From Candidatus Nitrospira kreftii (GTDB taxonomy: Bacteria; Nitrospirota; Nitrospiria; Nitrospirales; Nitrospiraceae), in the NCBI GenBank assembly GCA_014058405.1, contig CP047423.1, positions 3,642,501 to 3,706,500 of the forward strand: a stretch of DNA of 64,000 bases, read 5' to 3'. The notes under the pieces are model-generated. The model searched no databases. It saw only the letters and a list, made by a program, of their open reading frames with translations, and was not told the DNA's origin. Shown one piece after another: positions 9,382 to 18,612 of this stretch. A program made the translations under genes and the position numbers. Every line of letters begins with the position of its first letter. Within the stretch, counting starts at the first letter, position 1.

Positions 9382-9972
9382 GTGAGTTCCTCCCCCATTA
9401 ACCTTGCGAATGCCACCCAGCCAGTTGTCACGATCACGACCCTTCGATCACATGCCCCTGAAAAGCAATGTTTATACCGGCATAGATCGTGACAGAATCT
9501 CTCAGTAGAGCAATATCTTGCGAAGCAATGATGGGCCAGTTGGCATGCCTGTGCCTCCTACTCGTATCTGTTTGGATAAGGCACTGTATCACGATGAATC
9601 CAGTTCGTTGCACCACAAGAGTAACCAATAGCCGGTTGAAGGTATCGAGATGCATCCTGAGGATGGTGACCTCTGGAATACCGCGTGCTTGCTCAACGGG
9701 ATAGCCATTGATCGAATACTGCACATGCCCAGTTGCAACAGACAGCCAGACGGCGTATAGGATGGGATTTGAATCTTCTAATTTAATTCCGGATTGCTTG
9801 TTGAATTCGATAGAACGAACAACATCCTTTTCAGGTTTTGGGCCGGTTCCATTTCTTCTGTTTCATTTCGGATTTCGTGACGTATGGAAGAATGGCTCTC
9901 CCCAAACATTAGATTTTCAACTCTTGATCCCACAATGAAGTCGTTGTCATTTACCATTTAGTGAGGTGAGTC
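9382..9972. other. 591-base stretch without a recognised gene
   Basis: This lies between the divergent DUF2235 and OmpA-like genes. A minus-strand reading frame (9434-9724, 96 codons) and two plus-strand frames (9489-9704 and 9708-9938) are open. None has a recognisable domain and only the minus one has a position (52 bases before the DUF2235 start) that would suit an operon. It probably holds the two divergent promoters. A good ribosome-binding site, AGGTGAG, sits just before the OmpA-like start. Confidence 0.4.
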
Positions 9973-11367
9973 ATGATCGTAAAGCTAATCGCCTTCGCCA
10001 TTCTCTCCATGCTCACGGTGAATGGACAAGAATCGAGTTTTGCGGCCGCTCATCAGTCCATGATTGATAGTCAGCCGACCGCCTTTCGATCGGACTATGG
10101 TCAACGCTCTCTCCTCGCCATGCTTGTTGGGTTCCTGGGACCGGCCGATACTCAACGCGCTCAACAGGACAAGGAGCCTGGCTCATATATCCACCTTGTC
10201 GACAGCGACGAGTCTGCTCCTGCTACGTCAATGATCCCTATGACGTCCATTACTGTGGACACTCCCGAGAGCCAACTCTCGGAAGCAGACAAAGAACGTG
10301 TGCGGCAGGAGCAGTTACAGCAACAACTCGGCGCCAAAGAGAACGAGCTGGCCATACTGCGAGACAAGGCGGCAGCGGCGACGAATCAATTGAACGCGGA
10401 AAAGACCCGCGCGGACGAGTTGGAAGCACAGCTGACGCAAAAGGAACAGGAACTCTCCGGAATCTGTGCGCAACGAGACACGCATCAACAAATGTCGCAG
10501 GATCTGAATCGGACAAAAAGCAGTCTCGAGCAGGTCAAACAGCAAGTGATTGATAGGGAGCGAGAGTTTATCGTCGCCAATGAACATCTTGATGACGCGA
10601 CGCAACGGCTGGCTGCAAAAGAACAAGAGTTGCTGATGACCAAGTCCAATCTCGACAAGATGACCCATATGCTCGCGGATGTTGACAGGGAACTCCTTGA
10701 GCGGAACACTCAGCTCACCCAGGCAAAGCGATTACTCGCGAGCCTCGGACGGAGTCTGCCCAAGGAAGGCGCTCAGTCCGCCTCCGGCAAGGGTTCTGTG
10801 CCTGGCCAAACTGGACCAAGCGAGCTCGGCAAACTCAGCGAGAATCTGGCGAATGCCCTCCGGGATGAACTCAAACAAGGGACGGTGGCTTTACGGCAGC
10901 GAGGCAATAAATTGACCCTCGCGTTGGCCTCCGGCGAACTGTTCGCTCTGGGGGATGCCGCTATGACATCGACAGGGATATCGTTGTTGGAGCGAATCGG
11001 TGCCGCCTTGCAACAGTTCGATAACCAACGCGTAGAAATCGCCGGACATACGGACAGTATCCCAGTTCGGAGCGACAATCGGAGACCGTTTCGCGACAAT
11101 CTTGAACTCTCTCGGGCACGGGCCCAACATGCCAGCCAAACCCTGATCGACAGCGGATTAGGTGCCGATCGAATCAAGACCGTCGGGTATGCCGCCACCA
11201 AGCCCATTGCCAGCAATAAGACAGCAGAAGGCCGAGGTAAGAACCGCCGGGTCGAGATCATCGTGACCCCGTGGTCCGCTCCCCCCGGTAAAGGCAAGAA
11301 GGTTGAGCAAGTTGTGAACAGGCCCGCTCAACCCAAAAAGACGGTTCAAAAGATCATTAATCGTTAA
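9973..11367 (+). CDS. OmpA-family peptidoglycan-binding protein with long coiled coil
   Basis: This 464-residue envelope protein has a signal peptide (1 to about 25), a long coiled coil rich in Glu, Gln and Lys (about 105-265), and a C-terminal OmpA/MotB domain (about 315-435). The peptidoglycan-contact residues are visible in IAGHTDSIP, NLELSRARAQ and GKNRRVEIIV. The tail is basic (PPGKGKKVEQ and beyond). It probably links the cell wall to an envelope structure. A flagellar MotB role is unlikely because there is no membrane anchor typical of stators and no flagellar neighbour. Confidence 0.85.
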   Translation: MIVKLIAFAILSMLTVNGQESSFAAAHQSMIDSQPTAFRSDYGQRSLLAMLVGFLGPADTQRAQQDKEPGSYIHLVDSDESAPATSMIPMTSITVDTPESQLSEADKERVRQEQLQQQLGAKENELAILRDKAAAATNQLNAEKTRADELEAQLTQKEQELSGICAQRDTHQQMSQDLNRTKSSLEQVKQQVIDREREFIVANEHLDDATQRLAAKEQELLMTKSNLDKMTHMLADVDRELLERNTQLTQAKRLLASLGRSLPKEGAQSASGKGSVPGQTGPSELGKLSENLANALRDELKQGTVALRQRGNKLTLALASGELFALGDAAMTSTGISLLERIGAALQQFDNQRVEIAGHTDSIPVRSDNRRPFRDNLELSRARAQHASQTLIDSGLGADRIKTVGYAATKPIASNKTAEGRGKNRRVEIIVTPWSAPPGKGKKVEQVVNRPAQPKKTVQKIINR

Positions 11368-11377
11368 GACTAAAGTC

Positions 11378-11414
11378 ATGACCCGTCCAGCCCTTGATAG
11401 GGTGGCCGGGTCAT
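11378..11414 (+). terminator. Hairpin after the OmpA-like gene
   Basis: An 8-base perfect inverted repeat (ATGACCCG / CGGGTCAT) with a 21-base loop lies 10 bases after the OmpA-like stop codon. No T-run follows, so it is a weak candidate for an intrinsic terminator. Confidence 0.4.
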
Positions 11415-11505
11415 GTCGCTCGTCTAGAAACCTGTCTCCAAACCACTTTTCAAGAATGCGCCAAGTCTCACCGCATCCTGTAATCTACCCACGAGGATTC
11501 CTCTC

Positions 11506-11988
11506 ATGACCCCCCTAGAAGCCGCAGCGGCTCTGTTTAAAGCGATGCCGCAGCCCATCACGGTCGCACAACTTGAGGAATATGGTCTTGAGGTATCGGA
11601 ATCAACCGCCCAAGTCATTGCCCTCGAGATTATGTCACTGAATCTGTACTGGGTTCTGGCTGCGGTGGATGCGCATATCCCCACCAAGTATCGAGCGACG
11701 ATCAAGGAGCAGCTGTTCGAGCTGATCCAGAAGGCTTGGTGGCAATCAGGACAGTTAGGACAGGGCACCTGGACAGAGTATCAACTTGAACTGAACGAAC
11801 GACGAGAACACTATGCCCGCCTCGCGGATCGGGAAGGAATCAGTCATATCGGTATTTGCGCTGAAACTGCAGGGTTAATTGAGGATCAAGGCCTCGTCTC
11901 GTCAGAAGACCGACCAAAGCTCCTGGTGTTGTTGATCGACTATGCTCCAGCTTCGGAGTATGGCAGGTTACTTGATGACGCTCTGTAG
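11506..11988 (+). CDS. Conserved-looking hypothetical protein, 160 aa
   Basis: I do not recognise this protein. It has no signal peptide or membrane helix, is acidic and mostly helical, and contains AVDAHIPTKYRATIKEQLFE followed by a short stretch with three Trp residues (WWQSGQLGQGTW). Codon usage resembles the neighbours. It sits alone on the plus strand, converging with gpmA. Confidence 0.6.
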   Translation: MTPLEAAAALFKAMPQPITVAQLEEYGLEVSESTAQVIALEIMSLNLYWVLAAVDAHIPTKYRATIKEQLFELIQKAWWQSGQLGQGTWTEYQLELNERREHYARLADREGISHIGICAETAGLIEDQGLVSSEDRPKLLVLLIDYAPASEYGRLLDDAL

Positions 11989-12019
11989 CGACCACGTGAG
12001 GCAAAGATAAACTTCAGAT

Positions 12020-12625
12020 TTACAGGTACCGATGAGACAGAACCTTGCCGCTGTCGTCAAATTCGTAAAGGAGCGGAGCTCCCGTCGGAATATTCAGTTC
12101 CAACACCTCTTCCTTCGATAATTGGTCCAACTCCATTACCAACGCACGCAGACTGTTGCCGTGCGCGGCAATGATGACCGTTTCTCCTTTTAATAAGTAG
12201 GGCCTGATCATCTTTTCGTAATAGGGCAAGGCTCGCTCAGCGGTGTCTTTGAGGCTTTCCCCACCGGGCGGCTTCACATCATAGCTTCTCCGCCAGATCT
12301 TTACTTGAGCATCTCCATACTTTTTGGCGGTTTCAGCCTTATTCAGCCCCTGGAGATCTCCGTACATCCGTTCGTTCAGTGCTTTGTCCTTCTCGATGGG
12401 AATAGTTGGTTGCCCGGTCGTCTCCAACACGATTCGCAATGTCTCATTCGCCCGACTGAGCACCGATGTGAAGGCCCGGTCGAACGTAAACCCACGGAGT
12501 TTTTCACCAGCTTGTTTCGCTTCCTCGATGCCCTTTGGAGAGAGCGGGACATCAACCCACCCTGTGAAACGATTTTCCAAGTTCCACTGTGACTCACCAT
12601 GACGAAGCAAGACTAACCGTGCCAT
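12020..12625 (-). CDS. gpmA: 2,3-bisphosphoglycerate-dependent phosphoglycerate mutase
   Basis: The enzyme interconverts 3-phosphoglycerate and 2-phosphoglycerate in glycolysis and gluconeogenesis. It begins with the phosphohistidine motif [12 protein letters not shown], continues with [12 protein letters not shown], the acid residue region [13 protein letters not shown] and the second catalytic His in [12 protein letters not shown]. It has 201 residues, shorter than the roughly 230-250 of E. coli GpmA, but all catalytic motifs are present. It is read alone. Confidence 0.93.
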   Translation of the reverse strand: MARLVLLRHGESQWNLENRFTGWVDVPLSPKGIEEAKQAGEKLRGFTFDRAFTSVLSRANETLRIVLETTGQPTIPIEKDKALNERMYGDLQGLNKAETAKKYGDAQVKIWRRSYDVKPPGGESLKDTAERALPYYEKMIRPYLLKGETVIIAAHGNSLRALVMELDQLSKEEVLELNIPTGAPLLYEFDDSGKVLSHRYL

Positions 12626-12684
12626 CCTCTATTCTCCTCACTCGGACAGAAAGGACCCGGACCCAAGAATACTCATTTGATGAT

Positions 12685-13335
12685 TCACGTCACGCTGGTG
12701 CCGTGACTTCGGCCTGTTTCGCCGGTCGGCCGATCGAGACCTGGTGGATCTTCTTGAACCATCTTTGTCAGCGTCGCCAGAAAGATGATGTAGAAGAAGA
12801 CCCCGACCCAAATAACATAAGTCTGTACCCCACCCGATTCTTTCAGTGCCGTCTCTTGTACAGCTTGATTCACTCCCCCTGCCTTCTTGATTTCGGTAAT
12901 ATGCTCGCGGCAATGCCAATAGTAGAGATAGTTGGCTGTGGCCCCCGCCATAATACTCCAGACGATACCGGCAGAAAAATCTCCCGTGAGGTAGGTCGAA
13001 ACCATCGGACCGACGGCATAGACGAAGGCGTGCAGATACATCTTGCGATAGAGAAACCAAAGAAACGAAATATAGAGAAACGCCGGCCAGTTCCACGAGA
13101 AGGCGAACCGTGGTTGCCCGTTCGATGAGAATTTTTTGAAGACAGTCACATAGTGGTCGGCATTGGGGCCGATGAATTGGCGCCAAAGCACCTCCTCGCC
13201 TTGAATTGGCCGAGCGGTGGATGCCTCCGTTGCCGCCTCGACAGCGGCCGGTGCCTCACCCAACTTGGTTCCACACTGATAGCAGAAATTTGCGTCGTCA
13301 GGATTTTGCTGACTACATTGGCTACAGGCCGTCAT
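12685..13335 (-). CDS. Zinc-ribbon DUF2628 membrane protein
   Basis: This 216-residue protein starts with a zinc ribbon (CSQCSQQNPDDANFCYQCG) and has a DUF2628-like region (FSWNWPAFLYISFLWFLYRKMY) followed by several membrane helices. One more helix (YVIWVGVFFYIIFLATLT) precedes a polar tail. The function of the family is unknown. The gene is transcribed toward gpmA, 59 bases upstream of it. Confidence 0.75.
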   Translation of the reverse strand: MTACSQCSQQNPDDANFCYQCGTKLGEAPAAVEAATEASTARPIQGEEVLWRQFIGPNADHYVTVFKKFSSNGQPRFAFSWNWPAFLYISFLWFLYRKMYLHAFVYAVGPMVSTYLTGDFSAGIVWSIMAGATANYLYYWHCREHITEIKKAGGVNQAVQETALKESGGVQTYVIWVGVFFYIIFLATLTKMVQEDPPGLDRPTGETGRSHGTSVT

Positions 13336-13514
13336 GGCAGATTACCTTACCATACTTGAAAGTGGACTATCTGGTCTATCTCCATGTTCCTTGCCCACTC
13401 ACAAGACTTAGATCAAGATGACTCTCTAATGGCAGCCTCTCTCAAGGCTCCGCTTATTGCTCTTGGGCTTGACCCTGTGCTATTTTTCCTGTCTTTCTCA
13501 GAGGATCCGTCATT

Positions 13515-14732
13515 ATGCCGACCGAAGAACTGAAAGACGATACGGCCAAGTACCTGATGCAGACTTATAGTCGGCAGCCGATCTCGATCGTCCGGGGACG
13601 GGGTGCCAAGGTCTACGACCTGGAGGGACGAGAGTACCTTGATTTCGTCGGCGGGATAGCCGTCAACGTCTTAGGGCACGGTCATCCAGACCTTGTTCAG
13701 GCGATTCAACGCCAGGCGGCGCAACTGATCCACACGTCGAACCTGTACTACACCGAACCGCAGGTGAAGCTGGCGCGTCTCCTCGTTGACCACTCGTTTG
13801 CTGACCGCGTGTTCTTCTGTAACAGCGGCGCTGAAGCCAATGAAGCGGCAATCAAACTGGCACGCCGCTACGGGCATGAGCGACATGGAGCGGAGCGGTT
13901 CGAAGTCATCACGATGAAGAATTCGTTCCATGGCCGTACATTGGGCATGCTCACCGCGACAGGCCAGGACAAGGTTCAGAAGGGCTTTGAGCCGTTGATG
14001 CCTGGTTTTACCTATGCGCCGTTCAATGATTTCAGCGCGCTTGAGTCTATGGTCAATGAGCAAACCGCCGCCATTATGCTGGAACCCATTCAGGCAGAAG
14101 GCGGTGTGCATGTAGCCACACGTGATTACCTGAAGAGCCTGCGGGAGCTCTGTACGCAGAAAGACATCCTCCTGATTTTTGATGAAATCCAGACCGGCAT
14201 CGGTAGAACCGGCACCTTCTTCGCCTACGAACAACTCGGGGTGAAACCTGACATCATGACCCTTGCAAAGGGCCTGGCCGGTGGAGTTCCAATCGGAGCT
14301 TGCTTGGCGACCGAGTCAGCCGCTGCAGCCTTTACACCAGGAGCCCATGCATCGACATTCGGTGGTAACCCGCTGGCCTGTGCCGCAGCACTGGCCGTCT
14401 GCCGGGTGCTACTCGAAGGCCGCATCTTGGATCATGCAAAGTCAATGGGCCAGTACTTGGCGAAGGGGCTTACCGACTGCAAGGATCGTTACCGCATCGT
14501 GAAGGACGTACGCGGCCTTGGTCTCTTGCAAGGACTGGAACTAGAGGCCGACGCCAGAGCCGTGGTCGCGGATGCTCTGGCCCGTGGGGTGCTCATCAAT
14601 GCCGCAACCGAGCGAGTGCTGCGCTTCGTCCCGCCCTTAATCATTACACAGCGAGAGATTGATAAACTCCTTGACCTACTCAGTACGTTGCTGAACCAAC
14701 GCATGACAGCCGGAAAAGCTTCACGCCATTGA
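13515..14732 (+). CDS. argD: Acetylornithine aminotransferase
   Basis: This PLP enzyme transfers an amino group to N-acetylglutamate semialdehyde in arginine synthesis; in many bacteria it also serves lysine synthesis. The 405 residues match class III aminotransferases: FVGGIAVNVLGHGHP, FFCNSGAEANEAAIKLAR, FDEIQTGIGRTG, and the PLP-binding Lys in TLAKGLAGGVPIG. It is the first gene of a compact arg-lys block and its stop shares a base with the argF start. Confidence 0.93.
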   Translation: MPTEELKDDTAKYLMQTYSRQPISIVRGRGAKVYDLEGREYLDFVGGIAVNVLGHGHPDLVQAIQRQAAQLIHTSNLYYTEPQVKLARLLVDHSFADRVFFCNSGAEANEAAIKLARRYGHERHGAERFEVITMKNSFHGRTLGMLTATGQDKVQKGFEPLMPGFTYAPFNDFSALESMVNEQTAAIMLEPIQAEGGVHVATRDYLKSLRELCTQKDILLIFDEIQTGIGRTGTFFAYEQLGVKPDIMTLAKGLAGGVPIGACLATESAAAAFTPGAHASTFGGNPLACAAALAVCRVLLEGRILDHAKSMGQYLAKGLTDCKDRYRIVKDVRGLGLLQGLELEADARAVVADALARGVLINAATERVLRFVPPLIITQREIDKLLDLLSTLLNQRMTAGKASRH

Positions 14733-15706
14733 TGATTAGATCAGCCCGATACAGCAGCCCCGTACACTACGCGAAGGATCTGATAGACGTAGCCACGATG
14801 CCGCGAAAACAGATCCTAGACTTACTGCGATTGGCAGCCTCGCTCAAGAAAAAGCAACACCATGGCATTCCGCATCGTTTGCTGGTTGGTAAAACCCTAG
14901 GGCTTCTCTTTCAAAAGCCATCGACGAGGACCCGCGTATCGTTTGAGGCGGGCATGAATCAATTGGGTGGCCATGCGCTGGGGCTTCCCATGGGCGATAT
15001 CCAGCTTTCGCGGGGGGAGACGGTCTCAGACACCGCACGGGTCTTGTCCCGGTACCTAGATGGGATCGTCATACGGACTTACGATCATTCGATCGTCGAA
15101 GAGTGGGCCGCAGAGGCCACCATGCCGGTCATTAACGGATTGACTGACCATAGCCATCCCTGTCAGGCCTTATCGGATTTACTGACAATTCAGGAAAACA
15201 AAGGCCGACTCAAGGGAATCAGTCTGGCTTACATCGGGGACGGAAACAACGTCGCCAATTCGCTTATCGAAGTGGGAGCAAAGATGGGCATGCGCGTGGT
15301 GATCGGATGTCCTTCTGGCTATCAGCCCGATCAACGGGTGATTGATCGCGCCAGAATGGAGGGTCAGGCTACCGGGGCCGTCATCGAGGTGGTCGAGAAT
15401 CCCCTAGTGGCAGTCAAAGAAGCGGACGTCGTGTACACCGACGTTTGGATTAGCATGGGGCGTGAGCGAGAGCAAGCCAGGCGACTGCGGACCCTGACGC
15501 CCTACCAGTTGAACAAGCGATTACTGCAGCGAGCGAAGCCCGAGGCCATCGTGATGCATTGTTTGCCGGCCCATCGTGGAGAGGAGATTACGGCGGACGT
15601 GCTGGATGGTCCGCAGTCGGTGAGCATTGATCAAGCTGAAAATCGACTGCACATGCAAAAAGCGATTTTGAGCCAACTGCTCAGCCGGAAGAAAGGCGCA
15701 CGGTAG
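14732..15706 (+). CDS. argF: Ornithine carbamoyltransferase
   Basis: It joins carbamoyl phosphate and ornithine to give citrulline. Carbamoyl-phosphate binding is shown by [13 protein letters not shown], ornithine binding by the family SMG motif in DVWISMGRE, and the catalytic Cys by [12 protein letters not shown] chose ATG 14732, which overlaps the argD stop by one base (TGATG); a TTG one codon upstream is possible. Length is normal (about 324). Confidence 0.95.
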   Translation: MIRSARYSSPVHYAKDLIDVATMPRKQILDLLRLAASLKKKQHHGIPHRLLVGKTLGLLFQKPSTRTRVSFEAGMNQLGGHALGLPMGDIQLSRGETVSDTARVLSRYLDGIVIRTYDHSIVEEWAAEATMPVINGLTDHSHPCQALSDLLTIQENKGRLKGISLAYIGDGNNVANSLIEVGAKMGMRVVIGCPSGYQPDQRVIDRARMEGQATGAVIEVVENPLVAVKEADVVYTDVWISMGREREQARRLRTLTPYQLNKRLLQRAKPEAIVMHCLPAHRGEEITADVLDGPQSVSIDQAENRLHMQKAILSQLLSRKKGAR

Positions 15707-15716
15707 GAATTCTCGC

Positions 15717-16931
15717 ATGAGACTAAAACCCATCAAGAAAATCGTTCTCGCATATTCTGGCGGACTGGATACCTCCGTCATCCTTAAGTGGTTGCAAGAA
15801 ACTTATCAAGCCGAGATCATCGCATTTTGTGCCGACCTTGGGCAGGGAGAAGATCTCAAGGCCGTCAAGGCAAAGGCTCAGGCGCTCGGCGTCAAGAAAG
15901 TCTATGTCGAGGACTTGCGCGAGACGTTCGTCAGAGACTATGTGTTCCCGATGCTCCGTGGGAACGCGATGTATGAAGGCTGCTACCTTTTGGGAACCTC
16001 CATCGCTCGTCCGTTGATCGCTCGTCGTCAAGCTGAAATCGCGCTCAAGGAAGGGGCTGAGGCGGTGTCACATGGAGCGACGGGAAAGGGCAATGATCAA
16101 GTTCGTTTCGAGCTCACCTACATGGCGCTTGCGCCCGGCCTGAAGATTATTGCGCCTTGGCGAGAATGGACGATGCGCTCCCGACGTGAACTCATCGAGT
16201 ATGCCGAACGCCACGGGATTCCCGTGACGGCGACCAAAGCTAAACCCTATAGCACGGACCCGAATCTGTTTCACATCAGCTACGAGGGCGGCATTCTTGA
16301 AGATCCCTGGGAATCGCCGCCAGATGAAATCTTTCAGATGACCGTCTCGCCGGAGAAGGCACCGAATACGCCACAGGAAGTCGAGATCGAGTACCAAAGG
16401 GGCAACCCCATCGCGGTCAACGGCAAGAAGATGAGCCCCGCGACGCTCCTCGCGTATCTCAATAAACTGGGCGGTGCACACGGCATCGGGCGCGTTGACC
16501 TGGTCGAAAACCGCTATGTCGGAATGAAGTCGCGAGGGGTGTACGAAACTCCGGGAGGGACGATCCTGCACGTTGCACATCGCGGGCTTGAATCTTTGAC
16601 GATGGATCGTGAAGTTCTGCACTTCCGAGACAGCCTGATCCCTCGCTTTGCCGACCTGATCTATAACGGCTATTGGTTCAGCCCTGAGCGCGCAATGGTA
16701 CAGACAGCGATCGATGAAGCACAGAAAGACGTGAGCGGTATGGCGCGTGTAAAGCTATACAAAGGAAGCTGCACTCTGGCAGGACGAAAATCGAAACAGT
16801 CACTCTATCGACTCGACGTCGCCACGTTTGAAGAGGACGACGTATACAATCAAAAAGATGCAGAGGGTTTCATCCGCTTGAATGCCTTGCGGCTCAAAAT
16901 CCGTGCGCAAAGGAAGAAGGCTTCGTCCTGA
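15717..16931 (+). CDS. argG: Argininosuccinate synthase
   Basis: It condenses citrulline and aspartate with ATP. The N-terminal ATP pyrophosphatase motif [10 protein letters not shown] is present, followed by [13 protein letters not shown] for citrulline and aspartate binding. It has 404 residues, the normal length of the non-fused bacterial form. It begins 10 bases after argF, and its TGA overlaps the ATG of argH by one base. Confidence 0.96.
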   Translation: MRLKPIKKIVLAYSGGLDTSVILKWLQETYQAEIIAFCADLGQGEDLKAVKAKAQALGVKKVYVEDLRETFVRDYVFPMLRGNAMYEGCYLLGTSIARPLIARRQAEIALKEGAEAVSHGATGKGNDQVRFELTYMALAPGLKIIAPWREWTMRSRRELIEYAERHGIPVTATKAKPYSTDPNLFHISYEGGILEDPWESPPDEIFQMTVSPEKAPNTPQEVEIEYQRGNPIAVNGKKMSPATLLAYLNKLGGAHGIGRVDLVENRYVGMKSRGVYETPGGTILHVAHRGLESLTMDREVLHFRDSLIPRFADLIYNGYWFSPERAMVQTAIDEAQKDVSGMARVKLYKGSCTLAGRKSKQSLYRLDVATFEEDDVYNQKDAEGFIRLNALRLKIRAQRKKASS

Positions 16932-18343
16932 TGGCTAAAAAGAGTAGCCGTCCGAACGCCACGATCGGCAGAGGCAAGGCTTGGGATGGTCGGTTCCGAG
17001 AAAAGACCAATCACTTAGTGGAAGCCTTTACCAGGTCGGTGACCGTCGACTTCAGACTCTATGCCGATGACATTGCCGGGAGCATTGCCCATTGCAAAAC
17101 GCTCCAAAAAGCACGGGTACTGACATCTTCGGAAACGCGAACGATCGTCCGCGGCTTGGAATCGGTGAAGCGAGAACTGGATCGTGGACGGTTTAAATTT
17201 TTGTCTCAAGATGAAGACATTCATATGGCCATCGAACGGCGATTGACCGAAACAATCGGCCCATTAGGTGGCAAGCTGCATACGGGGCGAAGCCGAAACG
17301 ATCAGGTCGCATTGGATATTCGGCTGTACTTGCGCAGGCAGCTGGATCAGCTGCATGAGCAACTGGTCGGATTGCAACGGGTGCTGGTGATGAAGGCCGA
17401 TGCGAACAAAGAAATCATCATGCCTGGGTACACACACTTACAACGCGCTCAACCAGTCCTGTTTGCCCATCATTTATTAGCGTACGTGGAAATGTTTGAA
17501 CGGGACAAGGGGCGAGTTCGTGACACGAAAGGCCGACTCAATGTCATGCCGCTTGGTTCCGGAGCATTGGCCGGCACGAATTATCCGGTGAATCGTCGAT
17601 ACACCGCAGAATTGCTGGGGTTCCCCACCATCACCGCAAACAGCATGGACGCAGTCTCTGATCGAGACTTCATGATCGAATCAGCCTCTGCTCTTTCCAT
17701 CGTGATGATGCATCTCTCACGGCTCAGTGAAGAGTTGATCTTGTGGGCATCGCAAGAATTTCAGTTTGTCGATCTCCCTGATGCCTTCTGCACCGGAAGT
17801 AGCATGATGCCGCAAAAGAAGAACCCTGACATTCCAGAACTGGTTCGAGGGAAAACAGGACGGGTCTACGGCCACTTAGTCAGTTTGCTGACGACGCTGA
17901 AAGCCTTGCCGCTAAGTTATAATCGAGACCTCCAGGAGGATAAGCCGGCGCTGTTCGATGCTCTCGATACGGTGCAATCTTCCGTCCGAGTGATGACCGA
18001 GCTGATGCGCCGCATAGAAGTCAACCGAGAAATACTTCAACGAACCTTGCAGGGAGGCGGGCTGCTTGCGACAGAACTCGCCGACTATTTAGTCTTGAGG
18101 GGGGTGCCTTTTCGCGAAGCGCATGGAATTACCGGTCGAATCGTTCGCGCCGCCCTTGATCATGGTCGTGAGATCACCGATTTGTCATTGGAGGAGATGC
18201 GGAGATATTGTGAGCGGATAGAAAAGGGCGTATTCGCTCGTCTGACCGCAGGAGCAGCCATCGATCATAAAGGACAAATCGGCGGAACGGCTAAAGTGCG
18301 AGTTGAGCAGCGTATTAAAGAGCTTGAGAAATTCTTAGCATGA
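16931..18343 (+). CDS. argH: Argininosuccinate lyase
   Basis: It splits argininosuccinate into arginine and fumarate, the last step of arginine synthesis. Family signature GSSMMPQKKNPD holds the catalytic Ser loop; HTGRSRNDQVALD and GYTHLQRAQP are also present. It has 470 residues, standard length. Its start is coupled to argG by TGATG and its end overlaps the small lipoprotein gene by 4 bases. Confidence 0.96.
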   Translation: MAKKSSRPNATIGRGKAWDGRFREKTNHLVEAFTRSVTVDFRLYADDIAGSIAHCKTLQKARVLTSSETRTIVRGLESVKRELDRGRFKFLSQDEDIHMAIERRLTETIGPLGGKLHTGRSRNDQVALDIRLYLRRQLDQLHEQLVGLQRVLVMKADANKEIIMPGYTHLQRAQPVLFAHHLLAYVEMFERDKGRVRDTKGRLNVMPLGSGALAGTNYPVNRRYTAELLGFPTITANSMDAVSDRDFMIESASALSIVMMHLSRLSEELILWASQEFQFVDLPDAFCTGSSMMPQKKNPDIPELVRGKTGRVYGHLVSLLTTLKALPLSYNRDLQEDKPALFDALDTVQSSVRVMTELMRRIEVNREILQRTLQGGGLLATELADYLVLRGVPFREAHGITGRIVRAALDHGREITDLSLEEMRRYCERIEKGVFARLTAGAAIDHKGQIGGTAKVRVEQRIKELEKFLA

Positions 18344-18567
18344 GCATACTCGTGATTATTGTATCGGCATGGCTTCTGATCTCTTGCGGCGTGGTAGGGT
18401 CGCCGATCGCCCCGGAATACGTAGGTGTCGCAGTGACGGTCGAGAAGCAAAAGCGACAACAGGCACTTGAGACAGACCGTGAAGGGACGGGATCAGTGGT
18501 GGCCGACCCTTCTCTGGAAGATCAGGATATCGATCTTCCACCCTCGCATCCAGTTGGAACACGATGA
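18340..18567 (+). CDS. Small LptM-like lipoprotein
   Basis: This 75-residue protein has a lipoprotein signal peptide with lipobox LISC (Cys16), then CGVVGSPIAPEYVG, which resembles the CGxxGPxxxP start of LptM (YifL), a small lipoprotein that helps mature the LPS translocon LptD. In E. coli, yifL lies just before dapF, and in many genomes such a gene lies just before lysA, as here. The start overlaps the argH stop as ATGA. The LptM name is inference from motif and position. Confidence 0.7.
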   Translation: MSILVIIVSAWLLISCGVVGSPIAPEYVGVAVTVEKQKRQQALETDREGTGSVVADPSLEDQDIDLPPSHPVGTR

Positions 18568-18612
18568 AGGTATTTTGCTTGAATAACCTACATTCTTGCA
18601 AGGATCGGTGCA

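Noticed and set aside
10773..11297. A 174-codon minus-strand frame in the OmpA-like gene
   Set aside because: The plus strand codes the conserved OmpA domain here; the minus frame has a Ser/Arg-rich composition typical of an antisense shadow.
13671..14234. A 187-codon minus-strand frame in argD
   Set aside because: It runs antisense to the conserved PLP-enzyme core and has no family signature.
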